A stretch of DNA of 64,000 bases from Flavonifractor sp. An82 (lineage in GTDB: Bacteria; Bacillota; Clostridia; Oscillospirales; Oscillospiraceae). Each line of letters starts with the position of its first letter. Position 1 is the first letter of the stretch. Under the pieces are notes generated by a model. That model ran no database searches and was not told the origin of the DNA. It saw only the letters and a list, made by a program, of their open reading frames with translations. Below are positions 1 through 8,656 of the stretch, in pieces. Where the stretch lies: assembly GCF_002159265.1 (NCBI RefSeq), contig NZ_NFHG01000010.1, positions 42,947 to 106,946 on the forward strand, read 5' to 3'. The position numbers and the translations under genes were made by a program.

Positions 1-254
1 AGACTGTTAAAGGCCCCGTAGTAGGAGGAATACAGGAAAAAGAACAGACCCACATGGCCCAGCCAGCCCACGTGAAAGCCCTGGACGGCGCTGGGGCGCA
101 GGAGACTGGCCAGCGCCTCATGGCAGCTGCCCAGGAAGCAGGAGGCCACACCAAAAAAGATGATCTTATAGAAGAGCGGGGTTTTGGGCCGGAACGCGGT
201 ACACAGCCCAAAGAGAAGGGCGGCAAAGGCCCCTGCCAGTCTCAGCCAGATCAT
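1..254 (-). CDS. Membrane protein of unknown function (3' part outside window)
   Basis: An open frame starts at ATG 254 and runs off the window edge without a stop, giving 84 visible residues. The start overlaps the stop of the upstream gene (TGA 253-251) in an ATGA arrangement, so the two are probably translationally coupled. The visible part begins MIWLRLAGAFAALLFGLC and continues with further hydrophobic stretches (IIFFGVASCFLG, HVGLFFFLYSSYYG), so at least three membrane segments are likely. I do not recognise the family. The neighbouring gene also ends in a membrane anchor, so the pair may act together at the membrane. Confidence 0.6.
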   Translation of the reverse strand, partial: MIWLRLAGAFAALLFGLCTAFRPKTPLFYKIIFFGVASCFLGSCHEALASLLRPSAVQGFHVGWLGHVGLFFFLYSSYYGAFNS

Positions 255-706
255 GCGGCACGCTGCTTCCGGCGCAGGATCAGCACCGTGACCAGGGAGC
301 CGGCGGCCAGCCCCACCACCAGGGCGGTCACTGCCAGCCCCGCACCGCCCACACCCAGCATGGTGGCGCTGCCGAACATGCCCTTCAGGGCGTCGGAGTA
401 GAGCTGCCGCGCCGTATTGATGTACTCCGAAACCTGTCTAGACTGCTCCTGGGCGGCCTGGATGGCATTGAGCCGGTCGGTTGCCTGCTGCTTGTTCTGC
501 TGGGCCAGCTGCAGCTGGAGCTGGGCAAAGAGCATCTGAATACTCTGGTCCCCGGTGCCCACCATGCTGCCCGTGAGCTCATTCTGCTCCTCCTCCCCGT
601 CCAGGTCCAGGGCCTCCAGCTGGGCGAGGAGTGTGTCCACCTCTTCCTGGGACACGTCGGGGTCCATGTCCACGATGGACTGGGCAATGCTGTTGAACTG
701 CTCCAC
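251..706 (-). CDS. Small membrane-anchored coiled-coil protein, unknown function
   Basis: About 151 residues from GTG 706, which has a GGCGGAG ribosome site 5 nt upstream. A longer frame from ATG 778 is possible but has no clear ribosome site and would run into the promoter of the divergent sigma gene. The N-terminal half is acidic (SQEEVDTLLAQLEALDLDG). The middle is Gln-rich and predicted helical/coiled coil (QLQLQLAQQNKQQATDRL). The C-terminus has one long hydrophobic helix (about residues 118-144) followed by RRKQRAA, which fits a C-terminal membrane anchor with a cytoplasmic basic end. It overlaps the next gene by 4 nt. Family not recognised. Confidence 0.6.
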   Translation of the reverse strand: MEQFNSIAQSIVDMDPDVSQEEVDTLLAQLEALDLDGEEEQNELTGSMVGTGDQSIQMLFAQLQLQLAQQNKQQATDRLNAIQAAQEQSRQVSEYINTARQLYSDALKGMFGSATMLGVGGAGLAVTALVVGLAAGSLVTVLILRRKQRAA

Positions 707-762
707 GCCGTCTCCGCCGGGGCGCAAGGAAGGAAGGGCGCGCCTCTTTTTGTGAAAAATTC

Positions 763-792
763 TTGACCGTTCTGCCATCCTGTGCGTGTATA
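763..792 (+). promoter_or_regulatory. Candidate ECF-type autoregulated promoter of the sigma gene
   Basis: TTGACC (763-768) is followed 16 nt later by CGTGTA (785-790). TTGACC to a later TATAGA would be 20 nt, too long for a housekeeping promoter. The GCGTGTATA element resembles the CGTC-type -10 of ECF sigma promoters, which often drive their own gene. The AAAGGAGGGG ribosome site follows at 799-808. Confidence 0.4.
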
Positions 793-813
793 GAGTAGAA
801 AGGAGGGGATGGA

Positions 814-1302
814 ATGGAGCCATCGTCCGTACGGCCGGCGGATGAAGCGGAATACATGGTACGCACCTATGGCAGCACCCTCTTCCGCCTCTGCCTGGTG
901 ATGCTGGGCAGCGAGAGCGACGCGGAGGACGCGGTGCAGGACACCATTTTGACATACCTGCAAAAAGCCCCCAGCTTTGCCGACGCCGGGCACGAGAAGG
1001 CCTGGCTCATTACGGTGGCGGCCAACCGCTGCCGGGACCTGCTGCGCAGGCGGACCCGCCACCCCCAGCTGCCCCTGGAGGACCTGGAGGCCTACGGGCC
1101 GGACCGGGAGGAGTGCGGCATCCTGGAGGCCCTGATGCAGGTGCCGCCCCGTTTCCGGGTGGTCCTGGTGCTCTACTACGTGGAGGAGTACCCCATGGAG
1201 GAGATCGCCCGCATCATCCATCGCTCGGTGTCGGCGGTAAAAATGCGCCTGCAGAAGGGGCGCAGGCTGCTGGAGGAGATCTACCGAAAGGAGTATCTGT
1301 AA
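814..1302 (+). CDS. ECF (extracytoplasmic function) RNA polymerase sigma factor
   Basis: A 162-residue sigma-70 family protein of the usual ECF length. Region 2 is visible at about residues 12-75, including SESDAEDAVQDTILTYLQK (core-binding 2.2 helix) and KAWLITVAANRCRDLLRRR (2.3/2.4, -10 recognition). Region 4 lies at about residues 105-155 (RFRVVLVLYYVEEYPMEEIARIIHRS), an HTH for -35 recognition. A strong ribosome site (AAAGGAGGGG) precedes ATG 814. The next gene starts one base after the stop and encodes a membrane-anchored DUF4179 protein, the usual anti-sigma partner. The pair probably responds to an envelope signal; the regulon cannot be read from this window. Confidence 0.92.
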   Translation: MEPSSVRPADEAEYMVRTYGSTLFRLCLVMLGSESDAEDAVQDTILTYLQKAPSFADAGHEKAWLITVAANRCRDLLRRRTRHPQLPLEDLEAYGPDREECGILEALMQVPPRFRVVLVLYYVEEYPMEEIARIIHRSVSAVKMRLQKGRRLLEEIYRKEYL

Positions 1303-1303
1303 T

Positions 1304-2323
1304 ATGGAAGAGATCCGTTTGAAGCAGGCGGTCCGGGCCATCGAGATGCCCCGGGCCATGGAGGCGCGCATGACCCAGCGTCTGTGCCGGGCCGCTCGCC
1401 GCCGCCCCAGCCGCTGGACCCGCCCCGCCGTTGCGGTGCTGGCGGCGGCCCTGGCCCTCACCCTGACCATGCCTGTGCTGGCCGCCCATGTGGAGCCGGT
1501 CTACGACCTGATGTATCTGGTGTCCCCCGCCATGGCCCAGTCCTTCCAGCCGGTACAGCGGAGCGACCAGGACAACGGCATACGCATGGAGGTAGTATCC
1601 GCCCGCATCCAGGGGGACAGCGCCCAGATCTATCTGACCTTGCAGGACCTGGAGGGGGACCGGGTGGACGCCACCACCGACCTGTACGACAGCTACACCA
1701 TCCGCACCCCCTACGACACCACGGGCCACTGTGAGCGGGTGGGGTATGACGCAACTACCGGCACCGCCACCTTCCTGGTCACCCTGACCCACCTGGAGGG
1801 CCAGGCCATGCCGGGAGACAAGATCACCTTCTCCCTCCGGGAATTTTTAAGCCGGAAGGAGGAGCGGACGGGAGTAAACCTCCCCGCCGATCTGAGTGCC
1901 GCTTCCACCGCCCCCGCCACCCAGGCCGTGGACCTGCGGGGGGGCAGCGGCGAGGCCTTTGAGGAAAGTTCTTTCCGGGCCCTGGTCCCCAATCTGCGGG
2001 ACAACGCCTGCCCGGTGGAGGGGTTCACGCTCACCGGCCTGGGCTGGGTGGAGGGCAGGCTCCACGTCCAGCTGCTGGTGGACGACCTGCTGGACAACGA
2101 CAACCACGCCCAGCTCTATCTGACCGGGGCCCACGGGACCGTGGTGGAGCCGGAGGCCTCCTACTCCTTCTGGGCAGAGGAGGGCAGCGGGGACAGCTAT
2201 GAGGAGTATGTCTTCTCTCTCTCCCCGGAGGAGGCGGCAGGCTGCCGCCTGACGGGGGACTTCTTCCTCAGCGGAAGCCATACCCAAGGGAACTGGAAGG
2301 TCACCTTCCCGCTGGAGGGATAA
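1304..2323 (+). CDS. DUF4179-type anti-sigma factor, membrane-anchored
   Basis: 339 residues. The cytoplasmic N-terminus (about 1-45, MEEIRLKQAVRAIEMP) would bind the sigma factor. One transmembrane helix follows at about 46-66 (AVAVLAAALALTLTMPVLAA). The large extracellular part contains the DUF4179 signature region (VEPVYDLMYLVSPAMAQSFQPV and following) and a C-terminal immunoglobulin-like half. The family is known from clostridial ECF sigma operons, encoded directly after the sigma gene as here (1-nt gap). The inferred role is to hold the sigma factor at the membrane until an outside signal arrives; the signal is unknown. Confidence 0.85.
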   Translation: MEEIRLKQAVRAIEMPRAMEARMTQRLCRAARRRPSRWTRPAVAVLAAALALTLTMPVLAAHVEPVYDLMYLVSPAMAQSFQPVQRSDQDNGIRMEVVSARIQGDSAQIYLTLQDLEGDRVDATTDLYDSYTIRTPYDTTGHCERVGYDATTGTATFLVTLTHLEGQAMPGDKITFSLREFLSRKEERTGVNLPADLSAASTAPATQAVDLRGGSGEAFEESSFRALVPNLRDNACPVEGFTLTGLGWVEGRLHVQLLVDDLLDNDNHAQLYLTGAHGTVVEPEASYSFWAEEGSGDSYEEYVFSLSPEEAAGCRLTGDFFLSGSHTQGNWKVTFPLEG

Positions 2324-2337
2324 AATATGAGATTTGT

Positions 2338-2366
2338 TTGATTTCACGGCTGGGCAATGGTATACT
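2338..2366 (+). promoter_or_regulatory. Sigma-A type promoter of the serine dehydratase operon
   Basis: TTGATT (2338-2343), 17-nt spacer, TATACT (2361-2366), 36 nt upstream of the sdaAB start. No terminator is visible between the anti-sigma gene and this promoter, so some read-through is possible. Confidence 0.7.
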
Positions 2367-2401
2367 AAAGAAATCTTCTGCCGCCGTGAAGGAGTGATCC
2401 C

Positions 2402-3070
2402 ATGTCGTTTATCAGCGTCTTTGATGTACTGGGTCCCAATATGGTGGGTCCCTCCAGCTCCCACACCGCGGGAGCCGTGGCCATGGCCAACGTGGCCCAC
2501 AAGCTGCTGGCCCCGCCGTTGAAGAAGGTGGACTTCACCCTCTACGGCTCCTTTGCCAAGACCTATCAGGGCCACGGCACCGACCGGGCTCTGCTGGGGG
2601 GCATCATGGGCTTTTCCACCGATGATCTGCGCATCCGGGACTCCTTTTCCATCGCCCAAGAGCGGGGGCTAACCTTTTCCTTTACCCCCAATGAGACCGA
2701 GACCGACATCCACCCCAACACGGTGGACATCCGCATGGAAAACGCCGCCGGGCAGGTCATGACCGTCCGGGGCGAGTCTCTGGGGGGCGGCAAGATGCAC
2801 ATTGTGCGCATCAACGGCGTCCGGGTGGACTTCAGCGGCGAGTACGCCTCGGTGGTGGTGATCCAGCAGGACAAGCCCGGCGTGGTGGCCCACCTCACCC
2901 GCGTGCTCAGCGACCGCAATGTGAACATCGCCTTCATGCGCCTGTTCCGGGAGGGCAAGGGGGACACCGCCTACAGCATCATCGAATCCGACGGCACCCT
3001 GCCCGACGGCATCGACTGGGAGCTGCGGGCCAACCCCTATATCCGGGACGTCATGATCGTGCAGTCGTAA
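2402..3070 (+). CDS. sdaAB: L-serine ammonia-lyase, iron-sulfur-dependent, beta subunit
   Basis: 222 residues, the normal length of the beta chain of the two-chain Firmicute enzyme. Residues 1-150 carry the serine dehydratase beta signature (SVFDVLGPNMVGPSSSHTAG). Residues from about 150 form an ACT domain (VVVIQQDKPGVVAHLTRVLSDRNVNIAFMRL). With the alpha chain it deaminates L-serine to pyruvate and ammonia in the cytoplasm using a [4Fe-4S] cluster. ATG 2402 follows a GAAGGAG ribosome site. The alpha gene begins 12 nt after the stop, so this is a two-gene operon. Confidence 0.96.
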   Translation: MSFISVFDVLGPNMVGPSSSHTAGAVAMANVAHKLLAPPLKKVDFTLYGSFAKTYQGHGTDRALLGGIMGFSTDDLRIRDSFSIAQERGLTFSFTPNETETDIHPNTVDIRMENAAGQVMTVRGESLGGGKMHIVRINGVRVDFSGEYASVVVIQQDKPGVVAHLTRVLSDRNVNIAFMRLFREGKGDTAYSIIESDGTLPDGIDWELRANPYIRDVMIVQS

Positions 3071-3082
3071 GGAGGGGACACC

Positions 3083-3952
3083 ATGGAGTTCAAAAACGCC
3101 AAAGAGCTGCTGGAGCTGTGCCGCCAGGAGGGCTGTCCCATCTCCCAGATCATGCGCCGCCGGGAGATCGTCCAGGGTGAAACCACAGAAGAGGCGGTGG
3201 ACCGCCGCATGGCCCGTGCCCTGGAGATCATGCGCCAGTCAGCCACCATCCCGCTGGAGCGTCCCGTCCGCTCCATGGGCGGACTCATCGGCGGGGAGGC
3301 CAAAAAACTGGCCGCCCGGGCCCAGGAGAAGAAGGACCTCTGCGGCCCGGTACTCCAAAAGGCCATCACCTACGCCATGGCGGTGCTGGAGGTCAACGCC
3401 TCCATGGGCCTCATCGTGGCGGCCCCCACCGCCGGATCCTCCGGCGTGGTGCCCGGCCTGCTGCTGGCCCTTCAGGATGAGTATCACATCTCCGACCAGC
3501 GGCTGCTGGACGGTCTGTTCAACGCCGGCGCCATCGGCTATCTGGCCATGCGCAACGCCACGGTGGCGGGTGCGGTAGGCGGCTGTCAGGCCGAGGTGGG
3601 GGTGGCCGCCGCCATGGCAGCCTCCGCCGCGGTGGAGCTGATGGGCGGCCAGCCGGAGCAGTGCCTCAGCGCCGCCGCCACCGTGCTGATGAACATGCTG
3701 GGTCTGGTGTGTGACCCGGTGGGCGGGCTGGTGGAATACCCCTGCCAGAACCGCAACGCCGCCGGCGTGGCCAACGCCCTCATTGCCGCCGAGATCGCCC
3801 TCAGCGGCGTGGAGCAGCTGATTCCCTTTGACGAGATGCTGGCAGCCATGTACCGGGTGGGCCGCTACCTGCCCGCCGAGCTGCGGGAGACCGCCCTGGG
3901 CGGCTGCGCCGCCACCCCCTCCGCCTGCCAGCGCTGCGGCGGCTGTGGCTGA
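3083..3952 (+). CDS. sdaAA: L-serine ammonia-lyase, iron-sulfur-dependent, alpha subunit
   Basis: 289 residues, full family length. Family blocks are present: PTAGSSGVVPGLL near residue 115, GLVCDPVGGLVEYPCQNRNAAG near 210, and the Cys-rich C-terminus GGCAATPSACQRCGGCG. Cysteines in the last two blocks are the expected ligands of the catalytic [4Fe-4S] cluster. Ribosome site AAGGAGGGG lies 8 nt before ATG 3083. It is the second gene of the sda operon and ends just before a bidirectional terminator shared with convergent pflB. Confidence 0.96.
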   Translation: MEFKNAKELLELCRQEGCPISQIMRRREIVQGETTEEAVDRRMARALEIMRQSATIPLERPVRSMGGLIGGEAKKLAARAQEKKDLCGPVLQKAITYAMAVLEVNASMGLIVAAPTAGSSGVVPGLLLALQDEYHISDQRLLDGLFNAGAIGYLAMRNATVAGAVGGCQAEVGVAAAMAASAAVELMGGQPEQCLSAAATVLMNMLGLVCDPVGGLVEYPCQNRNAAGVANALIAAEIALSGVEQLIPFDEMLAAMYRVGRYLPAELRETALGGCAATPSACQRCGGCG

Positions 3953-3963
3953 ACCACACATCA

Positions 3964-3998
3964 AACAGGCCCCCGGAACCCAGTTCCGGGGGCCTGTT
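3964..3998. terminator. Bidirectional intrinsic terminator between sdaAA and pflB
   Basis: A stem of about 15 bp (AACAGGCCCCCGGAA with TTCCGGGGGCCTGTT) around a short CCCAG-containing loop, followed on + by TCTTGTT. It sits between two convergent genes and can serve both. Confidence 0.85.
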
Positions 3999-4002
3999 CT
4001 TG

Positions 4003-6246
4003 TTACATCTGCTCGTGGAAGGTGCGTTTGATGACCTCCAGCTGCTGCTCCCGGCTCAGGCGGGAGAAGTTCACCGCGTAGCCGGACACCCGGATGGTCA
4101 GGGTGGGGTACTGCTCGGGATGCTCCATGGCATCCACCAGCAGCTGCCGGTTCATGACGTTGACGTTCAGGTGGTGGGCCCCCTGGAGGAAGTAGCCGTC
4201 CAGAATATGCACCAGATTGTCCACACGCTGCTCTTCCGTCTTTCCCAGGGCGGCGGGCACGATGGAGAAGGTGTTGGACACGCCGTCCTGGCACACCGCC
4301 CGGTAGGGGATCTTGGCCACCGAGTTGAGGGAGGCCAGCGCGCCGTTCTTGTCCCGGCCGTGCATGGGGTTGGCGCCGGGGGCGAAGGGCTCCCCTGCCT
4401 TGCGGCCGTCGGGGGTGGCTCCCGTCTTCTTGCCGTACATCACGTTGGAGGTGATGGTGAGGGCGGACAGGGTGTGGATGGCGTTCCGGTACAAGGGGTG
4501 CTTCTTCAGCTCGGCGGAGAAGTAGGACACCAGCTCCACGGCGATGTCGTCCACCCGGTCGTCGTCGTTGCCGTACTTGGGGAAGTCCCCCTCCACTTCA
4601 AAGTCCACGGCGATGCCGTTCTCGTTGCGGATGGGGCGCACCTTGGCGAACTTGATGGCGGACAGGGAGTCGGCGGCAATGGACAGGCCCGCCACGCCGA
4701 AGGCGGCCAGCCGCTCCACCAGGGTGTCGTGGAGGGCCATCTGGCTGCTCTCGTAGGCGTACTTGTCGTGCATGTAGTGGATGATGTTGATGGTGTCCAC
4801 ATAGAGCTCCGCCACGTAGGAGAGCACCTTTTTATAGTTGCCCAACACCTTGGGGTAGTCCAGCACCTCGTCGGTGTCCAGCTGGATCTCGGGCACCACC
4901 TTGATGCCCTTCTTCTCGTCCACGCCGCCGTTGATGGCGTACAGCAGGCTCTTGGCCAGGTTGGCCCGGGCCCCGAAGAACTGCATCTGCTTGCCCACCG
5001 CCATGGCGGACACACAGCAGGCGATGCAGTAGTCGTCGCCGTACATGGGCCGCATGAGCTCGTCGCTCTCGTACTGGATGGAGTCGGTGTCGATGCTCAT
5101 TTTGGCGCAGTAGTCCTTGAAGCCCTGGGGCAGGTGGGGGCTCCACAGCACCGTCAGGTTGGGCTCGGGGGCGGTGCCCAGGTTGGTGAGGGTGTGGAGC
5201 ATGCGGAAGGAGTTTTTCGTCACCAGGGTGCGGCCGTCCACCCCCATGCCGCCGATGGACTCGGTGACCCAGGTGGGGTCGCCGCCGAAGAGCTCGTTGT
5301 ACTCCGGGGTACGCAGGTGGCGCACCAGCCGCAGCTTGATGACGAACTGGTCCATCAGCTCCTGGGCCCCCCGCTCGTCCAGCACCCCGTTGTCCAGGTC
5401 CCGCTGGATATAGATGTCCAGGAAGGTGGACACCCGGCCCAGGGAGGTGGCGGCGCCGTTGTTCTCCTTGATGCCCGCCAGGTAGGCCATGTACAGGTTC
5501 TGCACCGCCTCATGGGCGTTCTCCGCCGGGCGGGTGATGTCGCAGCCGTATTTTGCGGCCATGGAGGCCATCTGCTCCAGGGCACGGATCTGCATCTGGA
5601 CCTCCTCCCGCAGGCGGATGCGCTCGTCGGTCATGGGGCCGTCAATGCGGTCCAGGTCGGCCTTCTTCTCCTCAATGAGGAAGTCGGTGCCGTACAGGGG
5701 CACCCGGCGGTAGTCGCCCACAATGCGGCCCCGGCCGTAAGCGTCGGGCAGGCCGGTGAGCAGGCCAGCCGTCCGGGCCAGGCGGGTGCGCTGGGGGTAG
5801 GCGTCGAACACGCCCTCGTTGTGGGTCTTGCGGTAGAGCCGGAAGTGGCGCTCGATCTCCGGGTTAAGCTGATAGCCGTACTGCTCCAGGGCGGAGGTGG
5901 CGTTGCGGATGCCGCCGAAGGGGTTGACGATCCGCTTGAGGGGGGCGTCGGTCTGGAGGCCCACGATGACCTCGTTGGCCTTGTCGATGTAGCCGGGGGC
6001 GAAATTATCGATACCGGAGACGGCGTTTGTCTCCACGTCAATGATGCCCTTCTTCACTTCCTCAATGATGAGGGCCTCGGCTTTTTTCCACACTTTTTCC
6101 GTTTTTGTGGAAACAGGGGCCAGAAACTCCCCGTTACCCGAATACGGAGTGTAATTCTTCTGAATAAAATTACGGACATTCACCAAATGCCGCCACTCGC
6201 CGGTGCGAAACCCCTGCCAGGCGGTGCAATTTACATCAATGCTCAT
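4003..6246 (-). CDS. pflB: Pyruvate formate-lyase (formate C-acetyltransferase)
   Basis: 747 residues, typical PflB length. The catalytic Cys pair is in [17 protein letters not shown] near residue 405. The glycyl-radical site is [12 protein letters not shown] about 25 residues from the C-terminus. It cleaves pyruvate with CoA to acetyl-CoA and formate in anaerobic metabolism and needs the activase encoded 16 nt upstream. ATG 6246 is preceded by AAAAGGAG. It is read with pflA from a promoter at 7.15 kb through a ZTP riboswitch. The activase-first order reverses the common pflB-pflA order. Confidence 0.97.
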   Translation of the reverse strand: MSIDVNCTAWQGFRTGEWRHLVNVRNFIQKNYTPYSGNGEFLAPVSTKTEKVWKKAEALIIEEVKKGIIDVETNAVSGIDNFAPGYIDKANEVIVGLQTDAPLKRIVNPFGGIRNATSALEQYGYQLNPEIERHFRLYRKTHNEGVFDAYPQRTRLARTAGLLTGLPDAYGRGRIVGDYRRVPLYGTDFLIEEKKADLDRIDGPMTDERIRLREEVQMQIRALEQMASMAAKYGCDITRPAENAHEAVQNLYMAYLAGIKENNGAATSLGRVSTFLDIYIQRDLDNGVLDERGAQELMDQFVIKLRLVRHLRTPEYNELFGGDPTWVTESIGGMGVDGRTLVTKNSFRMLHTLTNLGTAPEPNLTVLWSPHLPQGFKDYCAKMSIDTDSIQYESDELMRPMYGDDYCIACCVSAMAVGKQMQFFGARANLAKSLLYAINGGVDEKKGIKVVPEIQLDTDEVLDYPKVLGNYKKVLSYVAELYVDTINIIHYMHDKYAYESSQMALHDTLVERLAAFGVAGLSIAADSLSAIKFAKVRPIRNENGIAVDFEVEGDFPKYGNDDDRVDDIAVELVSYFSAELKKHPLYRNAIHTLSALTITSNVMYGKKTGATPDGRKAGEPFAPGANPMHGRDKNGALASLNSVAKIPYRAVCQDGVSNTFSIVPAALGKTEEQRVDNLVHILDGYFLQGAHHLNVNVMNRQLLVDAMEHPEQYPTLTIRVSGYAVNFSRLSREQQLEVIKRTFHEQM

Positions 6247-6262
6247 ATGCTGACTCCTTTTC

Positions 6263-6994
6263 TCATGACCTGTCCGCCTGGACGCAGGTACGGTTCAGGC
6301 GCTTGTTCCATTGCTCCAGAATCTTTCCGTCCATGGGGGGCACTCCCTCCAGGGGATAGGCCAGGCCCAGGGCGGCATACTTGTGGACTCCCAGGGTGTG
6401 GTAGGGCAGCAGCTCCACCCGCTGAATGTGCTTCAGCCCCTTCAGATATCCCTCCAGCCCTGCCAGGTGCTCCTCCCCGTCGGTGAGGCCGGGCACCACC
6501 ACGTGGCGCACCCACAGGGGAATCCCTGCCTGCTGGGCCTGCTCCAGGAACCGGTCAAAGGCCGCCATGGAGCCCCCGGTAACCTGCTGCCAGCCCTCCG
6601 GGGTGTAGTGCTTTACATCCAGCAGGACCAGGTCGGTGTGGGCCAGAATGGCCCCGTACTCCCCCAGGCCGCACCCCGCCGTGTCCAGGCAGGTGTGGAT
6701 GCCCGCCTCATGGCACAGCGCCAGGGTCTCGGCCAGAAACTCCGGCTGGAGCAGAGGCTCCCCGCCGGAGAAGGTGACCCCGCCCTCACGGCCGTAGTAG
6801 GGCCGGAACCGCTCCAGCCGCTCCACCAGCTGCCGGGGAGTAAGCGTCTCCGCCGTCCCCTCCCCTGACCAGGTGTCCGGGTTGTGGCAGTAGCGGCAGC
6901 GCAGGGCGCAGCCCTGCAGAAAGACCGCCGTGCGGATGCCGGGGCCGTCCACCAGCCCCATGGATTCCAGGGAGTGGACCCTCCCCTGTGTCAT
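6263..6994 (-). CDS. pflA: Pyruvate formate-lyase activating enzyme, radical SAM
   Basis: 243 residues from ATG 6994, chosen because AGGAGGT lies 9 nt upstream; a longer in-frame start at 7036 would fall inside the leader RNA. The radical-SAM cluster motif CALRCRYC (Cx3Cx2C) is near residue 30 and the glycine-rich SAM motif [11 protein letters not shown] near 80. It makes the glycyl radical on PflB. The leader of this gene carries a ZTP-sensing riboswitch with an overlapping terminator, so the activase and lyase should be expressed together when ZMP/ZTP accumulates. Confidence 0.96.
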   Translation of the reverse strand: MTQGRVHSLESMGLVDGPGIRTAVFLQGCALRCRYCHNPDTWSGEGTAETLTPRQLVERLERFRPYYGREGGVTFSGGEPLLQPEFLAETLALCHEAGIHTCLDTAGCGLGEYGAILAHTDLVLLDVKHYTPEGWQQVTGGSMAAFDRFLEQAQQAGIPLWVRHVVVPGLTDGEEHLAGLEGYLKGLKHIQRVELLPYHTLGVHKYAALGLAYPLEGVPPMDGKILEQWNKRLNRTCVQADRS

Positions 6995-7026
6995 GTGGAA
7001 CCATACCTCCTTTTTTGCACAAAGAA

Positions 7027-7120
7027 AAGCCGACAATCCGGGCTTCTCTCGCCCAGACGGTCGGCTTCAACTATCATACTCCATGTGGTAGGCTCCACAT
7101 TATCCGTCAGTCATATGATA
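7027..7120 (-). promoter_or_regulatory. ZTP/ZMP riboswitch (pfl motif) with overlapping terminator
   Basis: Minus-strand leader of pflA. P1 is TATCATA (7120-7114) with TATGATA (7078-7072). P2 is ATGTGG (7100-7095) with CCACAT (7088-7083). Conserved bases TGACTGACGG lie between P1 and P2 and GGAG after P2. The second domain has CCGTCTGGGC closed by GCCC. A pseudoknot GACGG (7108-7104) with CCGTC (7060-7056) replaces the usual GGCG/CGCC pair by compensatory change. A terminator AAGCCGAC/GTCGGCTT followed by TTCTTT captures the CCGTC strand, so ligand binding should turn expression on. Confidence 0.9.
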
Positions 7121-7124
7121 TTCT

Positions 7125-7153
7125 TTTATATCACGGACGCCTGGCTTTGTCAA
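7125..7153 (-). promoter_or_regulatory. Strong sigma-A promoter of pflA-pflB
   Basis: TTGACA (7153-7148), exactly 17 nt, then TATAAA (7130-7125). The predicted start, about 7118, falls at the first bases of riboswitch helix P1. Confidence 0.9.
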
Positions 7154-7438
7154 GAGATCTCTTCCCGCTCCAAAGCGGAGCAGTTTGCCCTCTCTTTCTG
7201 CCTGTAATATTTGGAAGATCCCTTTCCAAGGTCTAATTTTTATGCTATATTTATAAATAGGATTCATCATCCGTTTACCCCTGCAGATCGGTGCTCTTCC
7301 GGCGCGGAACCGCTCTGTCATCCCGCTTTGTCCCGAAGCTCATCGGGGAAAGGCTCAGGGAAAACCACCTATTCTTCGTATTTTCTGTATAAGAAGCCAG
7401 AGTTTCTAACAGTTTATGCGTGGGGAAAGGACGCTCCC

Positions 7439-8629
7439 GTGTTTGAAAATTACAGTCTTTCTCAGATCAACATGCCCGCTGTCCTGGTGGCAAACGGGCT
7501 TGGGGGCTGCCTCATGCTGGCCGTCCTGCTCAGCAAGCACAGACGAACCAGAATGACCTCCGTCGATGGAAAACTCTTTTACATCATGTGCCTGCTCTGT
7601 ACTATCCTCTGCACATCGGAAACGGCGGGCTTCCTGCTGGAAAAGCGGCTGTTTTCCGGCGCCCGTCAGCTGTCTATTCTGTGCAGTGTCCTGAACCTGT
7701 GCCTGGCGGCCATTCTCTCCTTCCTCTGGATCTGCTATGTGGATTACCGGCTGTTTCAGGATCATGTCCGTCTGAAAAAGTACTATCCCTTTGCAGCCAT
7801 TCCCGCCGTGCTCATCTGTCTGGCCGCCGTGTGCAATCAGTTTTTCGGCATATTTTTCTGGGTCACAGAGGATAACGTCTACTACCGCACCTCCCTGTTC
7901 CTGCTGCCCTGCGCGGTGATGTACTGCTACATCACCTACGGGGTTGTGCTGTCCTACCGGTATCGGAGACAATCGGACAAATATATCTTCATGCCGGTCC
8001 TCTCCTTCCTGATCCCCGTGTATCTGGGAAGCATCATTCAGCTGCTCTGCTACGGCATCGCCCTGATCTGGGTGTCGGTGGCCCTGGGCCTCACCTTTTT
8101 GTACATCAGCCTGCAAAGCGAGGACACCTACCTGGACCCCCTGACCGGCCTGTATAACCGCAATTACCTCATGCACTACATGGACCAGATCCCCAGACAG
8201 ACCCGGGCTGGAATGCATATCACAGGGATTCTGCTGGATATCAATAATTTCAAGCAGATCAACGACACCTACGGGCACATACAGGGAGACGCCGTTCTCT
8301 GTGCCATGGGCAAAATCCTGCTCCGTGCCGCCAGTGACAGACGCGCAGCGGTAGTGCGGTACGGCGGCGATGAATTTCTCGTTCTACTGCCTGCCTCACA
8401 GCCCGCGGAGGTCCAGCGCATCAAAGACAGCATTGAACAGGAACTCTGCCAATACAATAACTCCGGTGAAGCTCCCCTTCCGGTCTCCTTCTCCGCCGGG
8501 ATCTCAGAGCTGCGCCAGTCCGACCTGTTTCAGTTCTTTCAGGATATGGACCGGGCTATGTATCAGGAGAAAAAGGCCTTCTATCTGAGTGTCTCCGGCG
8601 GGATGGGTCCCGGCGGCGGTACGCAGTAG
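7439..8629 (+). CDS. Membrane diguanylate cyclase (GGDEF domain)
   Basis: 396 residues from GTG 7439, which has GGAAAGGA 7 nt upstream; an open frame extends back to 7211 but without membrane or domain content. Residues 10 to about 215 contain about six membrane helices. A GGDEF domain follows (YLDPLTGLYNRNYLMHYM to RYGGDEFLVLLP), with intact GGDEF catalytic loop, so c-di-GMP synthesis from two GTP is expected. The inhibitory RxxD site five residues before GGDEF is absent, so product feedback may be lacking. A hybrid kinase, an HD-GYP regulator and an Hpt protein follow on the same strand, so synthesis and breakdown of c-di-GMP are encoded together. Confidence 0.9.
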   Translation: MFENYSLSQINMPAVLVANGLGGCLMLAVLLSKHRRTRMTSVDGKLFYIMCLLCTILCTSETAGFLLEKRLFSGARQLSILCSVLNLCLAAILSFLWICYVDYRLFQDHVRLKKYYPFAAIPAVLICLAAVCNQFFGIFFWVTEDNVYYRTSLFLLPCAVMYCYITYGVVLSYRYRRQSDKYIFMPVLSFLIPVYLGSIIQLLCYGIALIWVSVALGLTFLYISLQSEDTYLDPLTGLYNRNYLMHYMDQIPRQTRAGMHITGILLDINNFKQINDTYGHIQGDAVLCAMGKILLRAASDRRAAVVRYGGDEFLVLLPASQPAEVQRIKDSIEQELCQYNNSGEAPLPVSFSAGISELRQSDLFQFFQDMDRAMYQEKKAFYLSVSGGMGPGGGTQ

Positions 8630-8656
8630 CAGGCAGGTGATTGGAGTATCTTCGAC

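Noticed and set aside
4000..6486. 828-codon open frame on + opposite pflB
   Set aside because: It is fully antisense to pflB, has low-complexity Val/Gly/His composition and no family sequence. It is a by-product of GC-rich codon use.
7154..7438. Extra N-terminal 76 codons for the GGDEF protein
   Set aside because: No membrane or domain content and a much better ribosome site stands before GTG 7439. No other feature is seen in this gap.
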